64,000 bases of DNA from JACCXG01 sp963836735 (GCA_963836735.1 CAWIKP010000026.1:186001-250000), one strand, 5' to 3'. Shown: positions 1 to 10,139, counted from the first letter of the stretch. A program made the numbers and translations. Notes: generated from the sequence alone by a model not told the origin.

Positions 1-2
1 AC

Positions 3-38
3 GGACTCTCGCTCCCGCTGCGCAAGATCTTCGAGTAA
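3..38 (+). CDS. C-terminal end of a gene cut by the window start
   Basis: The third forward frame is open from the edge and ends in TAA at 36-38, giving a short tail ending LRKIFE. Nothing can be said about function. The next gene is on the opposite strand and converges on it. Confidence 0.3.
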   Translation, partial: GLSLPLRKIFE

Positions 39-39
39 G

Positions 40-1396
40 CAGGAAACAACAGGCGCGTCGCCGGAAGCGAACGCCCTCGACGAGCTCGGCGCTCGCGGCG
101 CTCAGTTCTCCGGCCGGAGGCGCGTCGCCAGCCGGGGCCAGATCGAGCACCACGGCGGCCAGGCTGGCGGCCGCTTTCAAGAGGCGGAACTCGGCAGCAG
201 TCGGCCTGTAGCCTCGCTCGAAAACGACGTGCAGGCCCTGCTGCGGCACAGTCGTGGTCGGAATGCCGAAGTACAGCGACTGGCATCCGCCGGTCGTCCG
301 TACCGGGACAGCGCGGATGCGGACCTCTCTGGCGCGCACCAGCGCCCGGAGTTCGGTCTCGAACAGGGACCGGAGCGCCGCCCCGTTCGACACCCAGTTT
401 GCGTTCGCCAGCACGCGGCCGAGCAGGTCGGCGAGCACCCTCGGCGCGAAGGCCGACGCCGCGGCGGCGGTAACCATGATCGGGTTGGCGTTGGCGGGGA
501 ACAGATCGAGCTCGCGGACGAACATCGCGGCCGCGCGGAATCTGACCTCGGGCCCAACCGGCTGGACGATCTCGCTCCTGATCAGGCGGGCACCGACGGA
601 CAGCTGCCTTCCATGCCGATCAGCTCCAGGTTGACCAGGCTGCCCGGATTGAGGTCGATGCGCGTCTCGAGCCGCACCCCCGTGCGTGAGATGTCCACGA
701 TGCTGGCATCGCCGTCGGAGTCGAGTTTGATGCCCCACTGACCTGCCAGATCCGCGGCGCGACGACGTGAGGCTGCGCGGCGGTCGGTCGGCCGCAGGGC
801 GGCATTCAGCGCACGAACCTCTTTTGCGGTCGGAACCACCAGCGCCGTTGAGAGGCCGGCCGGCTGACGCGGGGTCGGGCAGGCGTCCGTCAAGAACTGG
901 ACTGGTGAGTGGAAGCAGCCCCTGCTGCTGTCGGTCTGGGTGGCGCCATGCGCAGCGCCTGCGCATGCTCGAGATAGTGTTCGACCTGGCTGCGGAGGAC
1001 GACCGGATCGCAGTGGAATGCACCAGCGGCCGTTCGCTGGTCGCGGAAATCGCAAGATACGTCCGGACTCGTCATTCGAAGGGGTCGCTGTCCGGGGCCG
1101 CGAGAAAAAGCGGTGTGGTAATGACCTGGGTATGCGTCGCATCGGTGCGGCGGCGCAGGTCATCGATCAACCGCGCGAGATCGGCTGGCAGCAGGAAGGT
1201 CGACGTCAGGATCAGATCCGGGACGTGCTCCGCGATTGATGCCAGCGCCGCATCGATGCCGCGGACGACCACGACCTCGGCGCGGACATCTTTTGTCGAG
1301 GACGCGGTGCAGAACGGCGCCGCTTCCGGGATCCGGCTCGATAGCCAGGATGCGCGCGGGTGCGTGGGTGTCGATCATGCTGACGGGATCGACCAT
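40..1396 (-). CDS. Receiver-like / PilZ / GAF-like regulator, frameshifted
   Basis: Read on the minus strand this region encodes a multidomain signalling protein spread over several frames. The start region (1396 or 1378 down to about 1075) reads as a receiver-like fold, with ARILAIEPD at its beginning and DLILTSTFLL where a receiver has its central strand. Around 620-750 there is a PilZ-type stretch (DRRAASRRR followed by IVDISRTGVRLE), a fold that often binds cyclic di-GMP. From about 600 down to 110 the frame resembles a GAF domain, ending in FERGYRPTAAEFRLLKAAAS. At least three frame changes separate the parts. No stop is visible before the window edge, so the left end is approximate. The first domain lacks an obvious phospho-acceptor Asp at the usual place, so it may be a pseudo-receiver. 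Domain calls are by eye. Confidence 0.5.
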
Positions 1397-1683
1397 CCTC
1401 CAGCAATCGGCGGGCCGACCGCGGAGTCACGATTTCCGTGTGATTCCTCGAAGCCGGCCGGGCCGTTTTCAGTCCTGTAATACAACCAGCGACGTGTCAG
1501 TGTCCCGTGGGCGAGACACTTCTCGATTGGCCAGCGGGTCGGGTGGCGGGCGACAAAAATCCGCCCCGGCGCCGCCATATAATCCCCACACTCCCACATG
1601 TCCCAATCAGGCGGGCGATTCGGGCTGGACAGGCTGCTGCCCGCCTCCGCATGGAGGGCGCGCCGTAGCCCATCGAGGACGCG
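1397..1683. other. Divergent intergenic region
   Basis: This 287-base gap separates the minus-strand regulator from the plus-strand kinase and should hold promoters for both. A GAGGA motif at about 1674-1678 is a plausible ribosome binding site for the GTG start at 1684. I see no repeat or RNA gene. Confidence 0.5.
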
Positions 1684-4344
1684 GTGACTGGTAAAGAACT
1701 CGGTCCTTATCGCGTCCTCGATAAGCTGGGCGAAGGCGGAATGGGCGAGGTCTATCGGGCGCATGACACGCGCCTGCATCGCGAAGTCGCCGTCAAGGTC
1801 CTGCCGCCGATCATGGCGGCGGACCCGGACCGCATCGCGCGATTCGAGCAGGAAGCCCGGGCGACCGCCGCCCTCAATCACCCCAACATCGTCGCGCTGT
1901 ACGACGTGGGGACGGACCACGGCACCGCCTACGTCGTCTCCGAGCTGCTGACCGGGACGACACTGCGCGAGCGCATCGCGGCGGGCCCGATGCCGGCGCG
2001 GAAGGTCGTCGAGATCGGGCTCGGCATCCTGCACGGTCTGGCAGCGGCGCACGAGCGCGGCATCGCCCATCGCGATCTGAAACCCGAGAACATCTTCATC
2101 ACCGCCGACGGCACGGTGAAGATCCTCGACTTCGGTCTCGCAAAGCTGTCGCAGTCGCTGGTCCCCGAGGCCGGCCAAAGCGTCGCCACCGTCACCTCGC
2201 CGCGGACGACGCCAGGGCTGGTGCTCGGCACGATCGGCTACATGGCCCCGGAGCAGGTGCGCGGCCTTCCAGCCGACCACCGCTCCGATATCTTCGCGTT
2301 CGGCGCAGTCGTGTACGAGATGCTCACCGGCAGGCGGGCGTTCCACGGCGCGACCACTGCCGACACGATGACCGCGATTCTGACCACGGATCCCCTGGAT
2401 CTCTCGAGCGCTCCGGCCGGGGTTCCGGCGGCGCTGAACGCGCTGATCCGGCGATGCCTGGAAAAGGACGCACGCGAGCGATTCCAGTCCGCACGCGATC
2501 TTGCGTTTGCGCTGCAGGCAGTCGCGACTGAAACCCGCAGCGGAGCAACGCCCGCGGCGACGCCCGCACGGAATCGCGTGGTCCCGCTGGTCGCGACAGC
2601 GGTTGTCGTCACCACGGTGGCGGCCGCTGGTCTGATCACGTGGCGGCGCCCACAGGCGACAACGAACACCCCCCCGCGCATCGCGGCGTCGATCGCCGCA
2701 CCGCAGGATGTCCTGGTGGAAGGCACACCGGCGATCGCGCCAGACGGGCGCAGGATCGCGTTCGTGGGTTCCGGCGGCGGCACTGCTGCGCGTATCTTCG
2801 TCCGATCCCTGGATACGTTCGACATTCGGCCGATCGCCGGGACGGAGGGCGCGGACGGACCGTTCTGGTCGCCAGACGGCCGGTCACTCGGCTTTTTCGC
2901 GCGCGGCCGCCTGTGGCGGATAGATGTCGCGGGCAACGTGCCGCGGTCGATTGCTGCGGTCTCCGATCCACGCGGCGGCACCTGGGGACCCGACAACCAG
3001 ATCGTCTACTCGCCGCATCCTGACGGCGGGTTGTTTCGCGTACCTGCCGACGGCGGCACGCCGACCGAATTGACGACGCTCGATCGCGCGCAGCAGGAGA
3101 TCTCTCATCGCTGGCCAAGGTTCGTTCCGGACGGGCGGCATGTGTTGTTCTTGAACCGCATCGCCACGAGCCAGCTCAACCGCTACACGATTACGGCGGT
3201 GCCCACGACCGGGGGGAGCAGGAAACCGCTGATCGATGCGATTTCGCCCGGCGTTTACGGTGATGGCCGCCTGCTGTTCCTTCGAGACCAGAACCTTTTC
3301 GCGCAACCGTTCGATCCCGCCACGCTGACGTTGTCTGGCGAGCCTGAGCTCGTTGCCGATGCGGTCTGGTCGGACGCTCCGAGCGTGGCCGGACTCGTCG
3401 GCTTCGACGTGGCCGGCGGGCTGCTCGGATGGCGGCCGGCCCTGAGCCGCCGTACCCACATGACGTGGAAGGATCGCGCCGGCAAGATCCTGGAGGAGGT
3501 CCAGGTCTCGGATGGTGACGTGGGCGTGCCGTCGACCGACGGGCGTCTCATCATGCTGTCCCGTCAGGCCTTTCAAATGGCACGATCAGGCTACGCGATC
3601 CTCGATCGTGCGCGCGGCACGACCACCCCGTTCACCGCGCCCGACACGACGTCGACGTCGCCGGTCTGGTCCCCCGACGATCGGCGCGTCGTCTATTCGC
3701 TGCTGCGTGACGGCGCCTACGATCTCTACATCAAGGAGGTCAAACCGGGCGGACGCGAGGAGCGGCTGTTGCACACGAGCGGCATGAAAGCGGCGCAGAG
3801 CTGGTCGCGGGACGGCAAGACCATCCTCTTCAATGCCGCCGCGCAAACAGGCATCGACCTCTGGACGATCGCTGCGACACCAGGGGCGACACCTCAGGTT
3901 TTCGCGGGCGGCGGCGGGGATCAATGCTGTGGCAAGTTCTCGCCGGACGGCAACTGGGTGGCGTATGTCTCATCCGAGGAAGGGCAGCCCGAGGTTTTCG
4001 TCAGGCCGTTCGGCCGACCGGGCGAATCGATACGGGTCTCGAAGGATGGCGGGGCCGCGCCCGAGTGGCACACCGGAGGCCGCGAGCTCTACTTTCTGAA
4101 TCTCGAGAATCGCCTGATGAGCGTTGCGGTCACGTTCACGGGAGGCACATTCAAAGCCGGGACACCGGTTGCGCTCTTTCAAATCAACAATCGCCGGCTG
4201 AAGCCGGGTTCGCAGCTGCGGGTATCCGGGGACAGCCCGTATGCCGTGTCAGGGGATCGCTTCCTGGTCACCGATAACGAGCCGGACCCGCGCGCGTCGA
4301 CGATCAACCTGCTGTTGAACTGGACCCCGCCGCCGCGGCGGTGA
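1684..4344 (+). CDS. Ser/Thr protein kinase with C-terminal TolB/WD40-type propeller
   Basis: An intact 886-residue membrane-anchored kinase. The Hanks-type kinase domain covers about residues 8-280, with glycine-rich loop GEGGMGEVY, ATP-binding Lys38, helix-C Glu57, catalytic loop HRDLKPEN (Asp131) and DFG Asp149, so it should be active. One hydrophobic segment lies at about 298-320. The remaining 560 residues contain repeats of the PDGRRIAF / SPDGNWVAY type, typical of TolB/PD40 beta-propellers, predicted outside the membrane. This architecture is common in Acidobacteriota. The GTG start is chosen because it precedes MTGKELGPYRVL directly and has GAGGA upstream. A palindrome follows the stop within 10 bases. 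The substrate and the propeller ligand are unknown. Confidence 0.93.
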   Translation: MTGKELGPYRVLDKLGEGGMGEVYRAHDTRLHREVAVKVLPPIMAADPDRIARFEQEARATAALNHPNIVALYDVGTDHGTAYVVSELLTGTTLRERIAAGPMPARKVVEIGLGILHGLAAAHERGIAHRDLKPENIFITADGTVKILDFGLAKLSQSLVPEAGQSVATVTSPRTTPGLVLGTIGYMAPEQVRGLPADHRSDIFAFGAVVYEMLTGRRAFHGATTADTMTAILTTDPLDLSSAPAGVPAALNALIRRCLEKDARERFQSARDLAFALQAVATETRSGATPAATPARNRVVPLVATAVVVTTVAAAGLITWRRPQATTNTPPRIAASIAAPQDVLVEGTPAIAPDGRRIAFVGSGGGTAARIFVRSLDTFDIRPIAGTEGADGPFWSPDGRSLGFFARGRLWRIDVAGNVPRSIAAVSDPRGGTWGPDNQIVYSPHPDGGLFRVPADGGTPTELTTLDRAQQEISHRWPRFVPDGRHVLFLNRIATSQLNRYTITAVPTTGGSRKPLIDAISPGVYGDGRLLFLRDQNLFAQPFDPATLTLSGEPELVADAVWSDAPSVAGLVGFDVAGGLLGWRPALSRRTHMTWKDRAGKILEEVQVSDGDVGVPSTDGRLIMLSRQAFQMARSGYAILDRARGTTTPFTAPDTTSTSPVWSPDDRRVVYSLLRDGAYDLYIKEVKPGGREERLLHTSGMKAAQSWSRDGKTILFNAAAQTGIDLWTIAATPGATPQVFAGGGGDQCCGKFSPDGNWVAYVSSEEGQPEVFVRPFGRPGESIRVSKDGGAAPEWHTGGRELYFLNLENRLMSVAVTFTGGTFKAGTPVALFQINNRRLKPGSQLRVSGDSPYAVSGDRFLVTDNEPDPRASTINLLLNWTPPPRR

Positions 4345-4351
4345 GATGGGA

Positions 4352-4369
4352 GTCAGACCGCGGTCTGAC
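4352..4369. repeat. 18-base perfect palindrome after kinase gene
   Basis: The sequence GTCAGACCGCGGTCTGAC is its own reverse complement and begins 7 bases after the kinase stop. It could form a terminator-like hairpin, but no T-run follows. It resembles REP-type intergenic palindromes I recall from soil bacteria; that resemblance is from memory. Confidence 0.7.
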
Positions 4370-4473
4370 CCCGACCTGTAGCAGGAACGCCGGCCGCGTC
4401 GTCTTCCGACATCAACGGTCCGTGCGCCAGCCTGTCGCCGGCGCAAGCTGATCGGCACTCTACCCACCCACCC

Positions 4474-5760
4474 ATGCGCCGACAACTCCTTACCCTCGCG
4501 ATTGTTGCCTCAACCGTTGCCTCCCTCGCCGCCGAGACATGGCCGCACTGGCGCGGACCGTCACTGGACGGCATCAGCACCGAAACGAACCTTCCGACAA
4601 CGTGGAGCCCGACCGAGAACGTCGCGTGGAAGCTGCCGTTGCCGGCGTTCAGCGGATCGACGCCGATCATCTGGAACGACACGATTTTCCTGAACGTCGC
4701 GACCGAACGCGCGACGGGGCAGATCGAGCTCTGGGCGGTGGACCGCAACAAGCAGGCGGTCGCCTGGAAGCGCCCGCTCTCGGGCGAGAACCGGATCGGC
4801 AACAAGCAGAACATGTCGTCGCCCTCGCCGGTCACCGATGGCAAGCACGTGTGGGTGATCACCGGCACCGGCGTCACTGAAAGGCTTCGACTTCGCCGGC
4901 AACGAGCTGTGGACGCGGGACATCCAGAAGGACTACGGCAGGTTCGGCATCCAGTTCGGCTACGCGTCGTCGCCGCTGCTGCACGGCGACGGGGTGTATC
5001 TGCAGGTCCTGCACGGGATGCACACCGACGACCCGTCCTACGTGCTGAAGATCGACAAGATGACCGGCAAGACGGTCTGGCGCACCGAGCGACCGACCAA
5101 CGCGCTGCATCGAATCGCCGGACTCCTACACGACGCCGGCGCTCCTCCAGTACAACGGCAAGACCGAGATCGTCATCACCGGCGGCGATCTCGTCACCGG
5201 CCACGATCCGCAGACCGGCAAGGAGCTGTGGCGGGCGGACGTGCTCAACCCGAGCAAGAGCCGCAACTACCGCATCATCTCGTCGCCGATCATCGCCGGC
5301 GGCCTGATCATCGCGCCGACGCGGGTCAACCCGCTGGTCGCGCTCCGGCCCGGCGGCAGCGGCGACATCGTCCAGGACGCACGTCGCGTGGACCTTCCAT
5401 CGCGGTCCCGACGTCCCGTCGCCGGTGAGCGATGGGAAGTACCTGTATCTGGTCAGCGAGCAGGGCGTGGTCTACTGCCTCGAGCTCAAGACCGGCACGC
5501 TCGTCTACGGACCGAGCCGCCTCCCGCACGACTTCTACAGCTCGTCGCCGGTGCTCGCCGACGGCAAGATCTACGTCACGGGGGAGTCCACCGGCGTCAC
5601 GACCGTCTTCCGCGCCGGGCCGAAGTTCGAGATTCTGGCCTCGAACACCTTCAACGATCCGTGCTCGCCGTACTGCCTCGCCTCGCTCGCGGTGTCGCAG
5701 GGGCAGCTGTTCGTCAAGACGGACGCAAACCTGTGGGTGGTGGGAGAGCGGAGGAAATAG
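4474..5760 (+). CDS. Secreted PQQ/BamB-type beta-propeller protein, frameshifted
   Basis: About 428 residues when joined. It begins with a signal peptide (MRRQLLTLAIVASTVASLAA) followed by ETWPHWRGP, the usual start of PQQ-like-domain proteins in this group. Repeats such as LYLVSEQGVVYCLELKTGTL and KIYVTGESTGVTTVFRAG are propeller blades. Frame changes occur near 4880, 5115 and 5385, and each next frame continues the same repeat family to the stop at 5760. No dehydrogenase catalytic residues or cytochrome c motif are seen, so I do not call it a quinoprotein dehydrogenase; a structural or scaffold role in the periplasm is more likely. Confidence 0.78.
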
Positions 5761-5883
<123 letters not shown>

Positions 5884-5887
5884 TCCC

Positions 5888-7739
5888 ATGGACCCGACCG
5901 ACGACCGCCTGGAGCTCTTCTTCTCGCAGTCGCTCGACGGCTTCTTCTTCATGATGCTGGACGAGCCGATCGCGTGGAACGACCGCGCCGACAAGGACGC
6001 GCTGCTCGACTACGCGCTCGATCATCATCGCGTGACCAAGGCCAACGACGCGATGGTGAAACAGTACGCCGCGGCCCGCGACGAGTTCATCGGCATCACG
6101 CCGCGGCGGCTGTTCGCGCACGACCTGGACTACTGCCGGCGGGTCTGGCGGGAGTTCTTCGATCGCGGCCGCCTCCACGTCGAGACCGAAGAGCGCCGCC
6201 TCGATGGGGATCCGATCTTCATCGAAGGGGACTACATCTGTCTCTACGATGCCGACGGACGGATCACCGGCCACTTCGGCATCCAGCGCGACGTCACCGA
6301 ACGCGCGGCGCGCGGTCGAGCAGCGCGAGCGCGAGCTCGAGATGCTAGGTCGCGGTGCGGACCGCGGAGCTCGCGATCAGCGAGCACCGCACGCGCGCGA
6401 TTCGTGAGTGCCCTTCCCGATCTGGTGTTCCTGATAGACGAAGACGGCCGCTACCTGGAAATCCTCAGCGCCGCGACCCAGCTCCTCGCACGGACCGCCG
6501 ACGATCTGAAGGGCCGGCTGTTCCACGATGTCTTCCCGAAGGCGACCGCCGACGCCTTCCTGAACCTGGTGCGCTCGACGCTGCAGACCGGGTCTCTGCA
6601 GACGATGGAGTATCAGCTGAGCGTGCCGGCGGGAGACCGCTGGTTCGAAGGGCGGACGGCGGTGCTGCCGGTGGACCTCACCGAGAAGCGCTCGGTCGTG
6701 TTCACGGCCCGGGATATCACCGACGCGAAGCGCGCCGAGGAGCTCGAAAGCCAGAACGTCTACCTCCGTGAGGAATTGAATCTCGGGCGCACTTTCGGCG
6801 ACATCGTCGGCGCTTCCGACGCGATGCGGGCGGTGTTCAAGAGCATCGAGATGGTCGCGCCAACGGATTCGACGGTGTTGATCCTCGGCGAGACCGGCAC
6901 CGGCAAGGAGCTCATGGCCTCGCGCCATCCATGAAGCGAGCAAGCGGCGGCGCGGCGTGATGGTGAAGGTCAATTGCGCGGCGCTGCCGCCGACGCTGGT
7001 CGAGAGCGAACTGTTCGGCCACGAGCGCGGGGCGTTCACCGGCGCGGTGCAGCAGAAGAAGGGACGCTTCGAGCTCGCCCATCGCGGCACCATCTTCCTC
7101 GACGAAATCGGCGAGCTGCCGCTGGAGATGCAGGTCAAGCTGCTCCGCGTCCTGCAGGAGCAGGAACTGGAACGAGTCGGCGGCACGCAGACCGTCAAGG
7201 TCGACGTCCGGGTGGTTGCGGCCACCAACCAGGATCTGTCGGAGGCGGTGCGGGAAGGAACCTTCCGCGCCGACCTGTTCTACCGCCTGAACATCTTCCC
7301 GGTGCGGATGCCGCCGCTGCGGGAACGGGTTCACGACATCCCGCTGCTGGCGGCGCACTTCGTCCGGCAGTTCGCCGAGCGCATGGGCAAGCCTGCCCGG
7401 CGGATCGCCCCCGGCACGCTCGAGCGCCTCCTGCACTATCACTGGCCAGGCAACGTGCGGGAACTGGCCAACGTGCTCGAGCGCGCGGTGATCCTGTGCA
7501 ACGCCGCGGTGATTCACGACGAACACATCGGCTCGCTGGCGACCTCACCGTCCACCCACCCGACCGCGGCAACTTTCCCGACCCTCGAAGAAGTCGAACG
7601 TCAGCACCTGCTGCGCGCCCTCGAGCAGACCGGTGGAGTGCTGGCCGGTCCAAACGGCGCCGCCCGGCTGCTAGGCCTGAGCCGATCGACGGCCTGGTCG
7701 CGCATGCGCAAGCTGGGGATCACGCCACCGCGGTCGTGA
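5888..7739 (+). CDS. PAS-PAS sigma54-dependent activator (AAA+ / Fis), frameshifted
   Basis: Joined length is about 616 residues. The first PAS-like domain spans residues about 8-138 and ends in HFGIQRDVTER; a second (PDLVFLIDEDGRYLEIL onward) ends ARDITDAKRAEE. Then comes a sigma54-interaction AAA+ domain with Walker A GETGTGKE, the GAFTGA loop that contacts sigma54, and Walker B IFLDEIGE. The C-terminus is a Fis-type helix-turn-helix (GAARLLGLSRSTAWSRMRKLGI). Frame changes lie between about 6300 and 6410 and near 6925. There is no receiver domain, so the input is probably a ligand or redox signal sensed by the PAS domains. The target genes are not shown; the neighbouring haloperoxidase gene is a candidate. 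Confidence 0.85.
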
Positions 7740-7744
7740 AGGAT

Positions 7745-7830
7745 CTTCCGCCTAAAGGCGGAAGCTACACCGTCAGAGCGACGACTACACCGTAGAGCGA
7801 CGACGAGTGGCTTCCGCCTTTAGGCGGAAG
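7745..7830. repeat. Paired inverted palindromes with inner direct repeat
   Basis: CTTCCGCCTAAAGGCGGAAG at 7745-7764 and its exact reverse complement at 7811-7830 bracket two near-copies of CTACACCGT(C)AGAGCGACGA. Each outer unit can fold by itself and the two can also pair with each other. The layout matches a REP-doublet type element. It lies just after the stop of the sigma54 activator. Confidence 0.8.
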
Positions 7831-7847
7831 GCGAGCGGCGACCGACA

Positions 7848-7878
7848 TGCCGAAATATCAGCATCGTGCCGAAATATC
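7848..7878. promoter_or_regulatory. Two direct repeats TGCCGAAATATC, operator candidate
   Basis: TGCCGAAATATC occurs at 7848-7859 and again at 7867-7878, a 19-base period close to two helical turns. The pair lies about 180 bases upstream of the haloperoxidase-like gene and is AT-rich in a GC-rich setting. It may be a regulator binding site; the binding protein is unknown. Confidence 0.4.
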
Positions 7879-8055
7879 GGTACATGCTCGACTGTATGCG
7901 TCTGAAACACCGCCCTCATCTCGAACAACAAGTCGCACGTCTTCAATGACTTGCGGTCTCAAGTCCTGACTTCGGCAACGCGGCACAGCTGTCGCTGACC
8001 TCGCAAACGTGCGGACCGCGCGACGCGGCCCGCCTGGAAAGAAGCGAGGGACAGC

Positions 8056-9315
8056 ATGACGAACAGGGCTCACACCATCGCCGCCGCAGTGACGGCGGCC
8101 GCAATCATCGTTCTCACGATGGGGGTCACGCCTGCGAAGGCGCAGACACAGGAGGTAGTCCGTTGGAACCTCGTCGCGACCGACGCGTTGGCGGCCGGCC
8201 AGACGGATCCGCTCACCGAATCGCGCGTGCTCGCGATACTGCATCTCGCGATCCACGACGCGCTGAACTCGGTCGAGCGTCGGTATCAGACCTACACGAC
8301 GACACGGACCACGACCGTGCGGGCTTCGGCCGACGCCGCGGTGGCGGCGGCGGCGCAGGTGACGCTCGCGGGGCTCGTACCGAAGTGCAGGGCGACCTTC
8401 GACGAGCAGCTCCGGGTCAGTCTCGGGAACGTCACCGACGCGAAGGCGAGAGAAGCCGGCGTCGCCATCGGACGCAGAGTCGCGGCGTCGGTGCTGACGA
8501 AGCGCGAAAACGACGGCGCCGCGCGCGCCATCAACTACGTGCCGGGCACCAGTGCCGGGGCGTATCGGCCCACACCTCCGGATTTCACGCCGGCTCTGTT
8601 TCCGCACTGGGGATCACTGACGCCGTTCGCACTGAAGGATTCGGCGCAGTTCCGGCCGGCTCCGCCTCCGGCGCCCGCGAGTGCGCTCGCGCGCCGCGAC
8701 ATCGCGATCGTGCAGGAGATCGGTAGTTCGACGAGCACCACCCGAACCTCCGAGCAGAGCGAAATCGCTCGCTTCTGGTACGAAAGCTCGCCCCAGGGTT
8801 GGAACCGGATCGCGCGTGAGCTCGCGATCGCGCGGAACCTCGACCCATGGTCGGCGGCGCGGCTGCTCGCGCTCGTCAACGTCGCCATGGCCGACGGGTT
8901 CATCGGCGGCTTCGAGGCGAAGTATCACTACAACTACTGGCGGCCGGCGACGGCAATCCGCGAGACGGTCGACGCCACGTGGCTGAGCAGCCTCCCGACG
9001 CCGCCGGTGCCCGACTATCCGTCGACCCACACGGTACTCGGCGCGGCGGCAGCCGCGGTGCTCGCACGGTTCTTCGAGACCGACTACGTCAGCTTCCAGA
9101 TGACCAGCGGTGCACCGTATGCGGGAATCACGCGGCGGTTCTGGTCGTTCTCTGAAGCGGCGCAGGAGAATGGCGCGTCGAGGGTTCTCGCCGGCATCCA
9201 CTTCCCGACGGCGGTGAAGGCCGGGTACGAGCAAGGCGATCGAATCGGGGCGTATGCGTTCGATCAGATGCTGACCCCGGCAACGACCCGCACGACCACG
9301 ACGGTTGCGCGATGA
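8056..9315 (+). CDS. Vanadium-dependent haloperoxidase-like / PAP2 superfamily protein
   Basis: An intact 419-residue exported protein: a signal peptide ends near PAKAQ at residue 30. The vanadate/phosphate pocket signatures of the haloperoxidase and acid-phosphatase superfamily are all present: Lys289-x6-Arg296-Pro297, Pro322-Ser-Thr-His325, and Ser375-Arg376-x5-His382. The middle motif reads PSTH where most members have PSGH, so the pocket may be altered. Members either oxidise halides with peroxide or remove phosphate; the sequence alone does not decide. It stands alone between the sigma54 activator and a membrane protein, with a 316-base upstream region holding repeats and an operator candidate. 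Confidence 0.85.
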   Translation: MTNRAHTIAAAVTAAAIIVLTMGVTPAKAQTQEVVRWNLVATDALAAGQTDPLTESRVLAILHLAIHDALNSVERRYQTYTTTRTTTVRASADAAVAAAAQVTLAGLVPKCRATFDEQLRVSLGNVTDAKAREAGVAIGRRVAASVLTKRENDGAARAINYVPGTSAGAYRPTPPDFTPALFPHWGSLTPFALKDSAQFRPAPPPAPASALARRDIAIVQEIGSSTSTTRTSEQSEIARFWYESSPQGWNRIARELAIARNLDPWSAARLLALVNVAMADGFIGGFEAKYHYNYWRPATAIRETVDATWLSSLPTPPVPDYPSTHTVLGAAAAAVLARFFETDYVSFQMTSGAPYAGITRRFWSFSEAAQENGASRVLAGIHFPTAVKAGYEQGDRIGAYAFDQMLTPATTRTTTTVAR

Positions 9316-9413
9316 AGATTCGTTGACCCGCGAGTCCAGGGTCCCACGCTCGGGCCCCGGACTCGCGGGCTGGGTGCGTTCAAGGCTGAGCTGGGTTACA
9401 CTAGCCGCCGGCC

Positions 9414-10139
9414 ATGACCACCAGCGCCGCACTTCGGACCTTCGATCGCCGGTTCTTCGCGTTCGCGGCGATCGCGTTCACTCTCGTCGTCCTTGCGGGA
9501 TTTGCGCGAACCTACTACCTGAAGCCTTACTTCGGCGGGCCTCCGCTGCCTTCGCTCCTGGTCCACTTCCACGGCCTGCTCATGACCGGGTGGGTGGCGC
9601 TGTTCGCGACTCAGGTGTGGCTGATCTCGTCGCGACAGGTCAGGGTCCACCAACGCCTCGGCTATGCGGGTGTGGGCCTTGCCGTACTCATCGTGGCCGC
9701 AGGACTCGTCACCGCTATGCGTGCGGGCAAGTACGGATCGCCCTCCATGCCCCCGAACATGCCCTCACAGGCGTTCATGGCGATCCCCATCTTCGATCTG
9801 CTGCTGTTCTCGATGTTGTTCGGCGGGGCGGTGTACTTCCGGAAGCGGCCCGCGGCGCACAAGAGCCTGATGCTCCTGACGGCGATCAACTTTCTTCCTC
9901 CGGCCATCGCCCGCATTCCGATCGCGCCCTTGCAGAATCTCGGGCCACTGTGGTTCTTCGGGTTTCCCACGGCGCTGATTCTGGTGTGCCTGGTTATCGA
10001 CTGGCGGCGGCGGCGGCAGCTCAACACGGTTTTTCTCGCGGGCGCAGTGCTGCTGATCGCCTCGTATCCCGTCAGGATGGTGCTGATGGGCAGCGCGGCA
10101 TGGATGCAGTTCGCGCTGTGGCTCACGAGCTTCGTCTGA
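9414..10139 (+). CDS. Polytopic membrane protein of unknown function
   Basis: Intact, 241 residues, with about seven hydrophobic segments. Histidines lie at membrane borders (LLVHFHGLLMTGW near residue 45 and VHQRLGY near 75), which suggests a haem- or metal-binding or proton-handling membrane protein. I recall similar orphan membrane proteins in many soil bacteria but no assigned function. Its end overlaps by 17 bases the end of the convergent adaptor gene. Confidence 0.75.
   Translation: MTTSAALRTFDRRFFAFAAIAFTLVVLAGFARTYYLKPYFGGPPLPSLLVHFHGLLMTGWVALFATQVWLISSRQVRVHQRLGYAGVGLAVLIVAAGLVTAMRAGKYGSPSMPPNMPSQAFMAIPIFDLLLFSMLFGGAVYFRKRPAAHKSLMLLTAINFLPPAIARIPIAPLQNLGPLWFFGFPTALILVCLVIDWRRRRQLNTVFLAGAVLLIASYPVRMVLMGSAAWMQFALWLTSFV

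Noticed and set aside
1375..2346. 323-codon minus-strand frame
   Set aside because: It lies antisense to the kinase domain and has no family features; it is a high-GC shadow frame.
4474..5760. Quinoprotein alcohol dehydrogenase
   Set aside because: No catalytic Asp/Glu motif, disulfide ring or haem site is visible; the repeats alone support only a PQQ-like propeller.
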